Made by a program: the position numbers and the translations under genes. A stretch of 64,000 bases of DNA. Origin: PALSA-555 sp963731625 (GTDB taxonomy: Bacteria; Actinomycetota; Acidimicrobiia; IMCC26256; PALSA-555). The notes beneath the pieces are model-generated. The model ran no database searches, had not been told where the DNA came from, and was given only the letters and a program-made list of their open reading frames with translations. The stretch is taken from assembly GCA_963731625.1 (NCBI GenBank), contig CAVSWH010000023.1, positions 253,196-317,195 on the forward strand. The letters are read 5' to 3'. Shown here piece after piece: positions 23,877 through 32,708 of the stretch (its first letter is position 1; each line of letters starts with the position of its first letter).

Positions 23877-25475
23877 ATGGACGATGCGGGCGCGAGCGAC
23901 GCCCCGGATCTCCGCGATTACGGGCGCACCCTCTGGAGGCACCGCTTCCTGATCGTCGCCACCGTCGCCATCGCGGTTGGCGCCGCCCTGGCGTTCTCGT
24001 TCACCCAGACGCGCGTCTACAGGGCTACCGCCGATCTTCTCATCCAGCCGAATGCGATCCAACAGCTCCTCAATCCCACCAACCAGAACGCGCAGAACCC
24101 GCAGTTCGACGCCCGCAACGTCGACACTGAGGTCGCGGTGCTTCAGAGCAAGATCGTCCAGGATGCCGCGAAGCACCAGCTCGGCCACACCCCGGACGTC
24201 AGCATCTCCTCAAACAGCGCGACGTCCGACGTCGTGAGCGTGAATGCACAGAGCACGAACGCTCGCGTTGCGGCGGCCGACGCCAACGGCTACGCCGATG
24301 TGTATGTAGCGCTCCGACAGCAGCAGACCAAGGGCGATCTCCTGCAGGCGGCCGCGCAAGTCCAGGCGAAGATCTCGCAGATCGACGTCGGGTTGCCCAG
24401 CTTGCCCGTGGGCTCACCGGCATTCACGACAACCGAGAACCAGCGGGCCACCCTTCAACAGGAGCTCAACCAACTCCAAGTGGCCGCCAACCTCAACCAG
24501 GTCGGGGGCGCGCAACTGCTCGCCCGCGCCGATGTGCCCACCAGCCCGGTCGCATCCCAAATACTCCGCGACACGGCGATCGCGCTTGTGCTCGGGTTGC
24601 TGGTCGGCGTCGGGCTCGCGTTCCTGCGAGATTACGTCGACGACAAGATCAGGTCGCGCGAAGACCTCGAGCGCGCGGCCCCGAGCCTTCCACTTCTCGG
24701 GCAGCTTCCACGCCAGCCGGAATGGCGTCATCGCAATGTGTCCTACCTGGTGTCCGCGGACGCGCCAACGTCACCCGGGGCGGAGGCATACCGGAAGCTG
24801 CGCACCTCCATCCAGTTCCTCGCTGTCGACGAAGAGTTCCGGAGCATCCAGATCACGAGCTCGGAACCTGGTGAGGGCAAGACGACGATTTTGGCCAATC
24901 TCGCCGTGGCATTCGCTCGGGCAGGGCAACGCGTGACGATTCTCTGTTGTGACCTGCGTCGGCCCCGGATTTACGAGTTCTTCGGACTTCCCAACGACGT
25001 CGGCTTCACGTCGTTGCTCTTGGGCGAGGCGTCGCTCTTCGAGGCGCGCCAAGCGGTGCCGCTGCTGCCGAATCTCGCGGTGCTCTCCGCCGGGCCGCAA
25101 GCGCCAAATCCTGCCGAATTGCTCTCCACTGGAAGCGCCAGCGAGATGCTCATCTCCATCGAGAGGGGTTCCGACCTGGTGCTTGTCGACTGCTCGCCGG
25201 TCCTGCCGGTCAGCGACGCGCTCATCGTGAGCAGGATGGTCGACGCCACGGTGCTGGTCGCCAGCGAGAATTCGTCATCCCGCCGGGCAGTGCACAGGTC
25301 GATCGAGCTCCTCCGTCAGGTCGACGCGCCGCTGGTCGGCACCGTGCTCAACAACAGCAAGACCTCCGAAACGTATGGCTATGGGTACGAATACTTTGAA
25401 TTTGTGAGCAGCCCGCCGAACGGAAGTCGAACTTCGCGCCGGCAGCGACGGAAGGCGACCCGCGCCGGCACCTAG
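23877..25475 (+). CDS. polysaccharide co-polymerase/BY-kinase fusion (Wzz plus CpsD type)
   Basis: This 532-aa membrane tyrosine autokinase controls exopolysaccharide chain length and export. The Wzz domain is bounded by membrane spans at about residues 21-41 and 228-250. The cytoplasmic kinase has EAYRKLRTSIQFL, Walker A SSEPGEGKTTI (about 326-336), Walker A' LCCDLRRPRI (about 358-367) and Walker B LVLVDCSPVLPVSDAL (about 434-449). The C-terminal TYGYGYEYFEF holds the expected tyrosine cluster for autophosphorylation. ATG 23877 is chosen over the frame's earlier start because of the leaderless -10. It is the first gene of the EPS locus. Confidence 0.9.
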   Translation: MDDAGASDAPDLRDYGRTLWRHRFLIVATVAIAVGAALAFSFTQTRVYRATADLLIQPNAIQQLLNPTNQNAQNPQFDARNVDTEVAVLQSKIVQDAAKHQLGHTPDVSISSNSATSDVVSVNAQSTNARVAAADANGYADVYVALRQQQTKGDLLQAAAQVQAKISQIDVGLPSLPVGSPAFTTTENQRATLQQELNQLQVAANLNQVGGAQLLARADVPTSPVASQILRDTAIALVLGLLVGVGLAFLRDYVDDKIRSREDLERAAPSLPLLGQLPRQPEWRHRNVSYLVSADAPTSPGAEAYRKLRTSIQFLAVDEEFRSIQITSSEPGEGKTTILANLAVAFARAGQRVTILCCDLRRPRIYEFFGLPNDVGFTSLLLGEASLFEARQAVPLLPNLAVLSAGPQAPNPAELLSTGSASEMLISIERGSDLVLVDCSPVLPVSDALIVSRMVDATVLVASENSSSRRAVHRSIELLRQVDAPLVGTVLNNSKTSETYGYGYEYFEFVSSPPNGSRTSRRQRRKATRAGT

Positions 25476-26140
25476 TCTGCGATCTCAGTGCCGAGACTTG
25501 GCCTCCTGCACGGTTCGCTGCCGGAGTATTGCGCCGAATGTTGCAGTGCGCGTGGTCGGCGGCGTGCGCCGGCGCCTCGGGCGACGACGGGCGTGTCTTG
25601 GATTTGCACGTCGACCCAGTCGGGTCTCCGTCCAGGTCTGGAACACGGTCTGCTTGACCACCATCGTCAGCGCCGGCCCGACGGATCACGGTGAAGGCGC
25701 GGTAGGACGAGGTCATCGCTGGGCGTGTCGGTCAGCTTGTGCTCGTGAGATCACTCAACTGCTTTTGGCACTCGGGCAGTTCCAGGGACGTCGTCTCGTG
25801 TCTCGGCGTGAGCGGCATCAACAACCTCCCAGGTCGTCACAGCCAGCGTCCTCTGTGTAACGCCATCGATGTAACTACGCCAATGCCGAAGGAGAACTCT
25901 GGCGTGCATTCCGCCCCCGATCGTGAAAAGGAGCAGCTTCTTCATCGTTGCTACTGTGGGTGGTGAGGGCTGATCGGGGCAAAGTCGGCGCGGGCGGAGT
26001 GCGAAGGCGAATGGGACGCGATGACCTGCCGGCCGGCTTCAGCCACCAGGGCGGCAGCAGGCGAGCGGTGAGACCGACCCAATTCTCCCGATAGGGAGGC
26101 CGTTCGCCGGGGCATGCGTCCCGGAGTGGGAAGGAATGCG
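25476..26140. other. 665-bp stretch with no convincing gene
   Basis: No recognisable protein is encoded. A minus-strand frame at 25751-25945 opens with MKKLLLFTIGGG, like a short membrane anchor, but continues without hydrophobic or conserved character. GATGTAACTACGCC near 25868 and CTACTGTGGG near 25954 could be promoter elements for the next gene. The stretch may be a decayed gene. Confidence 0.4.
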
Positions 26141-27784
26141 ATGGCGGGCTGCTGGGCAATGGCGCGGGAGCTCGAGCTCGGTCCTGCATTCGCGGCCGAA
26201 GCTTGTCGATGGTGCGGGCCGCGCGCGAGCACAGTGGCTACCGTGACGAGGGCGCGCGGGTCCAGCTTCCTGCGCTCTCTGCTCGTCGGGCTCGACGCGG
26301 CGGCGCTGACGGTTTCGTGGATCAGTGCCGTCGTTTTGGTGCCAACAAGCACGCGGTCAATGCTCGCGTCCGTCCTCTCGGTGATCGTGCTGGTAGCGGG
26401 AGAGCTCGTAATCTTCAGCGCGTTGGGTCTCTACCGAGCGCGCGTCTGCCACCTCCGGGCGGTTGAGTACGTGCGACTCGCCCGCGGCTGCCTGATCGCA
26501 GCACTGCTCGCGCTTGCCGTCGCATCGGTCGCCGGCTCCATCGTAAGGCCGAGAGAGATCGCGCTCGGCGCATCGCTATCACTTCTGCTCCTCGTCGTCG
26601 TGCGCAGCGGGTACCGGACCTGGCTCATCAATCAGCGCCGCGCCGGCCGCTACCTCCGACCCGTGTTGCTTGTCGGCGCCGGTGCCGAGTCTGGCGAGAT
26701 TGCGAAGCTCCTGATGCAGCAGCCCGAGCTCGGTTACCGAACAGCTGGGGTTGTGGGCGACAGGCGCGAGGCACTGAGGCACGGCTTGAAGGATTCCTGG
26801 CTCGGGGACCTGGACGACAAAGTCGCGGTGCTGACCAAATTGGGAATCTCCGGAGCGATCATCTGTGCGAGCGACCTTCGTGCGGACCAGGTCAACCAGA
26901 CCGTGCAGGAGCTGCTGAACGTGGGTCAGCATCTGCAGTTGAGTAGCGGTCTACACGGCATCGATATTGGGCGGCTTCGACCGTCGCCTCTCGCGCACGA
27001 ACCGTTCTTTTACGTCGAGCCGATGACGCTCGCCTCGTGGCAGCTCGCGACGAAGCGCGCGATTGACTTCGTGCTGTCGTTGGTGATGCTGATTTTGGTG
27101 TCGCCGATTCTCGGGTTGGCAGCATTCGGCATCAAGCTCCAGGATTTTGGGCCGGTGCTGTTCAAGCAGTCGCGGATCGGACGCGGGGGCAGGCCATTCG
27201 TGCTCTACAAGCTCCGCACGATGCGTGAAGGCGCCCAGGACCAAACGCTCAACCTGTTCGAGCTCAACGTACGCGACGGCCCGCTCATGAAGATCCCACA
27301 GGATCCGCGGGTGACCATGCTCGGTCGCATCTTGCGGGCGACGAGCATCGATGAGTTGCCCCAACTCTGGAACGTGCTGAACGGCACGATGAGCCTCGTT
27401 GGACCACGACCCGCGCTGCCCGACGAAGTGATCCACTTCGACGCTGAACTTTGTGCACGAGAGTCTGTCAGACCCGGCATCACCGGGCTCTGGCAGGTCG
27501 AAGGGCGCGACAACCCATCGTTCGCGGCATACCGGCGCTTCGACCTCTTCTATCTTGAGAACTGGTCAGTCGGGCTCGACCTGATCATTCTGCTCGGAAC
27601 GGTCGAGTCGGTCGTTGCCCGGGCCTTATTTGGCCTGGTGAATTTTCAGGATGAGATCCAGGTCGCACCTCCCCAGGTGCTGGATCCGACTGATGGCGCG
27701 CGCCGACGTATGAAACAGAACGAACGGAAGGCCAAGCCTCAGGCTTCCGCGGCGCCGAAGAGAGAAGCCTTGGGGATCCATTGA
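26141..27784 (+). CDS. polyprenyl-phosphate sugar-1-phosphate transferase (WbaP/WcaJ type)
   Basis: This is a 547-aa initiating transferase for exopolysaccharide repeat units. Four or five N-terminal membrane spans (about residues 45-160) are followed by a CoA-binding_3 Rossmann domain (PVLLVGAGAESGEIAKLL). The C-terminal Bac_transf domain starts at about 305 with KRAIDFVLSLVMLILVSPIL. Its catalytic features are LYKLRTMREGA, RATSIDELPQLWNVLNGTMS, VGPRPALPDE and RPGITGLWQVEGRD. It would transfer a hexose 1-phosphate from a UDP-sugar to undecaprenyl phosphate. ATG 26141 follows GGAAGGA at 5 nt; ATG 26114 is also in frame. The C-terminal Lys/Arg-rich tail is unusual. Confidence 0.88.
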   Translation: MAGCWAMARELELGPAFAAEACRWCGPRASTVATVTRARGSSFLRSLLVGLDAAALTVSWISAVVLVPTSTRSMLASVLSVIVLVAGELVIFSALGLYRARVCHLRAVEYVRLARGCLIAALLALAVASVAGSIVRPREIALGASLSLLLLVVVRSGYRTWLINQRRAGRYLRPVLLVGAGAESGEIAKLLMQQPELGYRTAGVVGDRREALRHGLKDSWLGDLDDKVAVLTKLGISGAIICASDLRADQVNQTVQELLNVGQHLQLSSGLHGIDIGRLRPSPLAHEPFFYVEPMTLASWQLATKRAIDFVLSLVMLILVSPILGLAAFGIKLQDFGPVLFKQSRIGRGGRPFVLYKLRTMREGAQDQTLNLFELNVRDGPLMKIPQDPRVTMLGRILRATSIDELPQLWNVLNGTMSLVGPRPALPDEVIHFDAELCARESVRPGITGLWQVEGRDNPSFAAYRRFDLFYLENWSVGLDLIILLGTVESVVARALFGLVNFQDEIQVAPPQVLDPTDGARRRMKQNERKAKPQASAAPKREALGIH

Positions 27785-27994
27785 TTATCGAGCCGAGAAG
27801 GGCGAGATCGTGGGTAGTCGAACATCGGTAGCGGCAACTGGCAAGTTCGTCCGGGGTCTCTTGGTTGAATACCACTTGAGACAGAGACCGACCCCGGCGA
27901 ATGCCGCGTGCCGTGTCCACGCTGTCCAAGGAGCACGCACGGCGGCGCTGAGGGCGCCTCGGGGCGGTTTTCTCGACGACAGGATCGCAGCCAT

Positions 27995-29063
27995 ATGAGC
28001 GTCGCCGTCATCACTGGTTCGGCCGGCCTGATCGGCTCGGAGGCTGCCGCGTATTTCGGTGGGCTCGGCCTCGACGTCGTAGGGATCGATAACAACCTGC
28101 GCGAGGTCTTTTTCGGAAGGGAGGGATCCACCGCATGGAATGCGCGGCGTCTACAGGCGGCGCTGGGTGGTGGGTACCGTCACCATGACTTGGATGTGCG
28201 CGACGCGCCCGCGCTCGACGCTCTGTTCGCCACTCTGGGCACCGCTGTCGTGCTTGTGATCCATACCGCCGCGCAGCCGTCGCACGACTGGGCGGCGCGC
28301 GAACCGCTCACCGACTTCGGAATCAACGCCGCGGGCACACTCAACGTGCTCGAGGCCACCCGCCGCCACTGCCCCGAGGCGGTATTCCTGTTCACCTCCA
28401 CGAACAAGGTCTATGGCGACACCCCGAACTCCCTTCCGCTCGTGGAGCTCGAGCGACGCTGGGACATAGATCGCGATCACACGTATGCGAGCGGTATACG
28501 CGAGGACATGTCGATCGACACAAGCCTGCACAGCGTGTTTGGCGCGTCCAAGGTCGGCGGCGGACCTAATGGTGCAAGAGTACGGTCGGTACTTCGGGAT
28601 GCGCACTGCATGCTTCCGCGGTGGCACGCTCACAGGGCCAAACCACTCGGCTGCCAAACTGCACGGTTTCCTCGGATACGTGATGAAGTGCACTATGACC
28701 GGGACGCCGTACAGCGTGTATGGATATAAGGGCAAGCAGGTTCGCGACGCGATCCACTGTCATGACCTCATCCGTGCATTCGATGCGTTCTTCCGCACGC
28801 CCCGCCATGGTGAGGTCTACAACATCGGTGGAGGGCGTACGAGTAACTGCTCCGTGCTCGAGGCGATTGATCTCTGCCAGGAGATCGTCGGTGAGCCGCT
28901 CGAGTGGTCCTACGAGGAGCGCAGCCGGGTCGGCGACCACATTTGGTGGATCGGTGACAATGGAAAGTTTGAGTCGCACCATCCCAGCTGGGCACTTGAA
29001 TACAACGTAGAGCGGATCCTCAAGGAGATGCATATGGCCAACGGGGACCGCTGGCGTCGGTGA
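27995..29063 (+). pseudogene. CDP-tyvelose/paratose epimerase-like SDR, frameshifted
   Basis: This extended SDR sugar-nucleotide epimerase starts with VAVITGSAGLIGSEAAAYF and shows FTSTNKVYGDTPNSLPLVEL. The frame breaks at 28556: SIDTSLHSVFGASKV is followed, after removing one G, by AADLMVQEYGRYFGMRTACF and TLTGPNHSAAKLHGF, then GYKGKQVRDAIHCHDL and GDHIWWIGD. These are typical of the RfbE/Tyv-like epimerase group. The YxxxK position reads FGASK; I recall phenylalanine there in related proteins. Its product would be an unusual nucleotide sugar, but the exact sugar is not predictable. The stop overlaps wecG by GTGA. Confidence 0.78.
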
Positions 29064-29866
29064 TCGACTGCGGCAAACGCAATGTGCTAGGTGTCCTCGT
29101 AGACGAATGCGACTATGAGGCGGCGGTCGCGTGTGTCATCGCGGCAGGACAACGTCGCGAGCCGCTCGGAGTCACCGCCCTCGCGGTACACGGCGTGATG
29201 ACCGGAGTGGACGATCCTGAGCATCGATATCGGCTGAACCAGCTCGAGCTCGTGACGGTGGACGGGCAACCCGTCCGTTGGGCCGTGAACTTGCTTTACG
29301 GAAGCGGCATGCGCGAGCGGGTCTGCGGACCACAGCTCATGCTTGAGGTGTGTGGTGCCGCGGCGGGAGACGGCTTGCCCGTCTACTTTTATGGCAGTCG
29401 ACCGGAGACACTCGATCGCCTCGTCCCACTTCTGGTCGATCAGTTCCCGGGGCTCCGGGTGGCGGGGGCCGAGCCGTCGAAGTTCGGTACAACTACAGCT
29501 GCTGGCAAGCGCGAGATCGTAGACCGTATCCGCAAGTCTGACGCCCGCCTTACCTTCGTAGGGCTCGGCTGTCCACGCCAGGAGGTCTTCGCGTACGAGT
29601 ATCGCGAGGCGCTCTCCATGCCCGTGCTCGCGGTAGGCGCTGCGTTCGACGTCCACGCTGGCCTGCTCAAGCGGCCTGGCCCTACGGTGCAGCGCCTCGG
29701 ACTCGAGTGGGTATACCGCGTCGTGCAGGAGCCTCGGCGGCTCTTCGGCCGGTACATGAGTACGAATCCCCGGTTTCTCGCGCGCTTGGGCGCGCAGCGG
29801 CTAGGGATGTGGCACCCTGATCCGCTAGCGACCGTCCCTCCATCCGCCGACGAGCTCTACGCGTGA
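29060..29866 (+). CDS. WecG/TagA/CpsF family glycosyltransferase (GT26)
   Basis: This is a 268-aa GT26 enzyme that adds a (N-acetyl)mannosaminyl-type sugar to a polyprenyl-linked acceptor. Family signatures are the early VNLLYGSGMRERVCGPQLM region, VYFYGSRPETLDRL, LTFVGLGCPRQEVFAYEY and VGAAFDVHAGLLKRPGP. The closing LGLEWVYRVVQEPRRLFGRY is the membrane-associating tail. GTG 29060 overlaps the epimerase stop. It probably acts on the lipid-linked intermediate begun by the upstream sugar-phosphate transferase. Confidence 0.9.
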   Translation: MIDCGKRNVLGVLVDECDYEAAVACVIAAGQRREPLGVTALAVHGVMTGVDDPEHRYRLNQLELVTVDGQPVRWAVNLLYGSGMRERVCGPQLMLEVCGAAAGDGLPVYFYGSRPETLDRLVPLLVDQFPGLRVAGAEPSKFGTTTAAGKREIVDRIRKSDARLTFVGLGCPRQEVFAYEYREALSMPVLAVGAAFDVHAGLLKRPGPTVQRLGLEWVYRVVQEPRRLFGRYMSTNPRFLARLGAQRLGMWHPDPLATVPPSADELYA

Positions 29867-30042
29867 GCGTGCTCTTCGAACGCGCCCCGGTGCCCGACAC
29901 CGGGTGGGAAGGTGTCGCGCTAGCGCGAGTTTGCTGCAGTAAGTCGCCCGGGCCGTCAGCACGACGTGCGCGACTGGCGGTGGCGGAGGCGGCTTTCGAG
30001 GTTGGCGGCAAAACGACGCGACCGCAGATGCGGTTGCAATGA
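29863..30042 (+). CDS. possible small ORF coupled to wecG
   Basis: A 59-codon frame starts at a GTG overlapping the wecG stop (GTGA). It opens VSVLFERAPVPDTGWEGVAL and ends at a TGA that overlaps a further ATG at 30039 (a 27-codon frame to 30122). No family is recognised. The chained overlaps look like an operon, but the peptides are Arg-rich and lack clear structure; they could be the decayed 5' part of another gene. Confidence 0.25.
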   Translation: MSVLFERAPVPDTGWEGVALARVCCSKSPGPSARRARLAVAEAAFEVGGKTTRPQMRLQ

Positions 30043-30118
30043 ACGGAACGCGCCATCGAGGGCTCGTCCTGCGCCCCGCGCTTCGTGGCTTGGGCAGGCC
30101 GATTCCAGGCGGCTTATC

Positions 30119-31345
30119 CTGACTGCGCGCGTCCTAGTCGTTCATAACCGCTACCGTTCCACGGTTCCCTCAGGCGAGAACCGGGCCGTCGAGCAACAGA
30201 TCCTGCTGCTTCGCAGTGCAGGAATTCAGGTCGAGACGTACTTCCGGTCGAGTGACGAGATCGAAGGTTTCGGCCCTCTCGCGTGCGCTGGCCTCGCCTT
30301 GCGCCCGATCTACTCGCGCGAAGACGTTCATGCGTTTCGCCGCGCGATTGCGAACTTCCGACCCGAGGTTGTACATCTGCACAACCCTTACCCCCTGATC
30401 TCGCCGGCCATTGTCCGGGTCGCGCATTCCGCGGGAATCCCGGTGGTGCAGGCAGTGCACAACTTTCGGCACGTCTGCGCCTCTGGGGTGTTCTTCCGCG
30501 ACGGTCGGGTCTGCGAGGACTGTCGGGAAACGTCCATGCCGTGGCCCGCGGTCGCGCACGGCTGCTATCGGGGATCGCGTGCGCAGAGTGCGGTCATGGC
30601 AACGTCCCTCATAGCGCATCGCTCGACGTGGAAGCTCGTCGACCGTTTCCTCCCTGTCAGCGACTTCGTGGCCGACTTCCTCGCCGAGATAGGCGTTCCC
30701 CGTGAGCGCATCACGGTCGTGCCCAATGCGCTACCCGACCCGGGGCCGCCAGTTCCACCGGGTGACGGGTTTCTCTTCGCTGGTCGCCTCGACCCCGAGA
30801 AAGGGGTCGGGCTCCTGCTCAATGCCTGGGAGCAATCGAACCTCGGGTCGACGACGACCCTTACGATCGCGGGCGACGGCCCTCTGCGCCAATCGGTCGA
30901 AAGTGCCGCGGCACGCCTGCCAGGTATCAGGTTCGAAGGGTTCGTTTCGAGCGCACGCGTCCGCGAACTTCTTAGAGCGTGCCGGGTCCTTGTCCTGCCT
31001 TCGCTCTGGTACGAGGCCTTGCCAACAATCGTGTTGGAGGCATTTGCGGCGGGTCGTCCCGTGCTCGCGACGACCGTCCGCACTAAGCCTGGTTTGGTCG
31101 ACGAGGGCGTCGGCTGGCACGCCCCACCAGACCCGTCAGCTTTGGCCGCGGCTGCACGTGCCGTGCACGTGTCGGAGAGCGTCGACGCGCTCGGCCACGA
31201 AGCGCGGCGTCGGTACGAGACGATATTCGCACCTGAGCGGGTGCGTTCAGCGATGGTCAATCTCTATAGCGACGTGATCTTGAGATCCTCTGAGGTGATC
31301 TCGACCGCACAGCGCCGGCGCATGAGCGCCACTGCATCGGAATGA
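30119..31345 (+). CDS. GT4 family glycosyltransferase
   Basis: This is a GT-B transferase whose homologous part begins with ARVLVVHNRYRSTVPSGENR. The sugar-nucleotide domain shows FLFAGRLDPEKGVGLLLNAW, and LVLPSLWYEALPTIVLEAFA carries the EX7E motif. CASGVFFRDGRVCEDC in the N-domain is a cysteine-containing insert seen in EPS transferases. The start is uncertain: the frame is open from GTG 29966, but residues before ARVLV are Arg-rich junk. Only a CTG at 30119, overlapping a short upstream frame, sits at the homologous position. An indel hiding a GTG start is possible. It overlaps the sulfotransferase by ATGA. Confidence 0.82.
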   Translation: MTARVLVVHNRYRSTVPSGENRAVEQQILLLRSAGIQVETYFRSSDEIEGFGPLACAGLALRPIYSREDVHAFRRAIANFRPEVVHLHNPYPLISPAIVRVAHSAGIPVVQAVHNFRHVCASGVFFRDGRVCEDCRETSMPWPAVAHGCYRGSRAQSAVMATSLIAHRSTWKLVDRFLPVSDFVADFLAEIGVPRERITVVPNALPDPGPPVPPGDGFLFAGRLDPEKGVGLLLNAWEQSNLGSTTTLTIAGDGPLRQSVESAAARLPGIRFEGFVSSARVRELLRACRVLVLPSLWYEALPTIVLEAFAAGRPVLATTVRTKPGLVDEGVGWHAPPDPSALAAAARAVHVSESVDALGHEARRRYETIFAPERVRSAMVNLYSDVILRSSEVISTAQRRRMSATASE

Positions 31346-32298
31346 AGGTCATCCATATCGTTAGCGCGCCGCGAAGCGGAAGCACTCTCTTGGATATGCT
31401 CCTCGGTTCGATCGACGGCTTCTTTTCGGGCGGCGAATTGCGATACCTCTGGCAACGTGGGGTTATTCAGCAACGTCGGTGTGGGTGCGGTCTCGGGATT
31501 TCGGAATGCGGGCTCTGGTCGAACGTTCTAGCGGCACCGAGGCTGTCGCATCTTGACCCGCTTGACATTGTTCACTGGCAGCACAGCGTTGCTCGGGTTC
31601 GCCACACCCGTCGGCTGCTAAAGGCCGCCGAATTGCCTGAGCGCGATCCGCGACTCTCACGGCTAGTCGCGACGATGACTGCGCTCTATGAAGAGGCCGG
31701 GCGGATCACTGGTGCTCGTGTCGTCGTGGACTCGTCCAAGCGTCCAGCTGACGCCGCGCTGGCCACTCTGATCCCCAGTGTTGACACCTACGTCGTGCAC
31801 CTCGTGCGCGACCCTCGGGCCGTTGCGTATTCGTGGCGCCGGCGGAAGCCGGAGTTCGACCATGAGACTCGACCCGAGATGGAGCGAAGGAACGGCGTTC
31901 GTGTCGCGGCGAATTGGCTGTGGCACAATGCAGTCACCTCGCTCATCCCTCGTTACGCACCAGCAGTCCCATTTCTTCTCATTCGCTACGAGGACGTTCT
32001 CACCCGACCAGTAGCGTCGCTTACGCGGATCCTGGCCTTCGCCGGCGAGCCGGACGCCGCGCCACCCGTCCACAATCGCGTCGCCAACTTGCAACCGAAC
32101 CACACCGTCTCGGGGAACCCGAGCCGCTTCTCGACCGGTGCGGTCGACCTCTGTCTCGATGAAGAATGGCAGCGCGCGATGGGGCTCGCGCCATGGTGCG
32201 CGGTGACTGCGATGTCACTTCCGTCAATCCGAAGATACGGCTACACCATCGGTGCCGGCGCGCCATGGGCTCGAAGTCGCGTCACCGAGCCGCTGTGA
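31342..32298 (+). CDS. sulfotransferase family protein (first)
   Basis: This is a 318-aa PAPS-dependent sulfotransferase-fold enzyme. The 5'-phosphosulfate loop is IVSAPRSGSTLLDMLL (residues 6-21). RVVVDSSKRP and VHLVRDPRAVAYSW form the 3'-phosphate-binding region. A Cys-rich CGCGLGISECGLW follows the first helix. The C-terminal NHTVSGNPSRF is typical of carbohydrate sulfotransferase-like proteins. It is translationally coupled to the upstream glycosyltransferase, so the acceptor is probably the locus polysaccharide or its lipid-linked precursor (inference). It is cytosolic, with no signal peptide. Confidence 0.87.
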   Translation: MKVIHIVSAPRSGSTLLDMLLGSIDGFFSGGELRYLWQRGVIQQRRCGCGLGISECGLWSNVLAAPRLSHLDPLDIVHWQHSVARVRHTRRLLKAAELPERDPRLSRLVATMTALYEEAGRITGARVVVDSSKRPADAALATLIPSVDTYVVHLVRDPRAVAYSWRRRKPEFDHETRPEMERRNGVRVAANWLWHNAVTSLIPRYAPAVPFLLIRYEDVLTRPVASLTRILAFAGEPDAAPPVHNRVANLQPNHTVSGNPSRFSTGAVDLCLDEEWQRAMGLAPWCAVTAMSLPSIRRYGYTIGAGAPWARSRVTEPL

Positions 32299-32708
32299 TC
32301 GTCTTTGACCGTGTCGGCGTCAAGTCTGTATTGCCGACTTCGTGTGGGTGATTGAGTGAACTCCCTCCCGGCTCGAGTGGAACTGCGCGGCGTGTCCATC
32401 AATGCAGGAGACGGCGCGGATTCTGTCGAGGAGATGGCGTCTTGGGCAATGACGAAAAGCCCGGCGCAGCCTGCGACGTCCTTCGCAGTGAGGTCGGCTA
32501 GCCGCCGGACCGCGTGGTGGTACTTGCGAAACGATCCGGCGCTCATTCGCGCGGTACCGGTCCAGGAATTCGGTACGGGAAGCCTCGTGCCTCCTCGTGT
32601 CCTAGTCCACAACATGTGCCGCAATGTGCTTCCTTTGCCTTCTCGACTGTGCCTTGGCTTGCCCAGTACGCGATCCGCCCTCGGTTCGCTCATCGTCGAC
32701 GGTGGCCC
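32299..32708. other. 410-bp gap before the flippase gene
   Basis: No recognised gene is present. A 118-codon plus-strand frame (32356-32712) starts MNSLPARVELRGVS and its TGA overlaps the TTG proposed for the flippase, but its sequence has no family character. A minus-strand frame including FRKYHHAVRRLADLTAKDVA is equally unassigned. Confidence 0.4.

Noticed and set aside
25751..25945. Small membrane-anchor gene starting MKKLLLF on the minus strand
   Set aside because: Hydrophobicity ends after about 10 residues and the rest is not protein-like; no ribosome site was evident.
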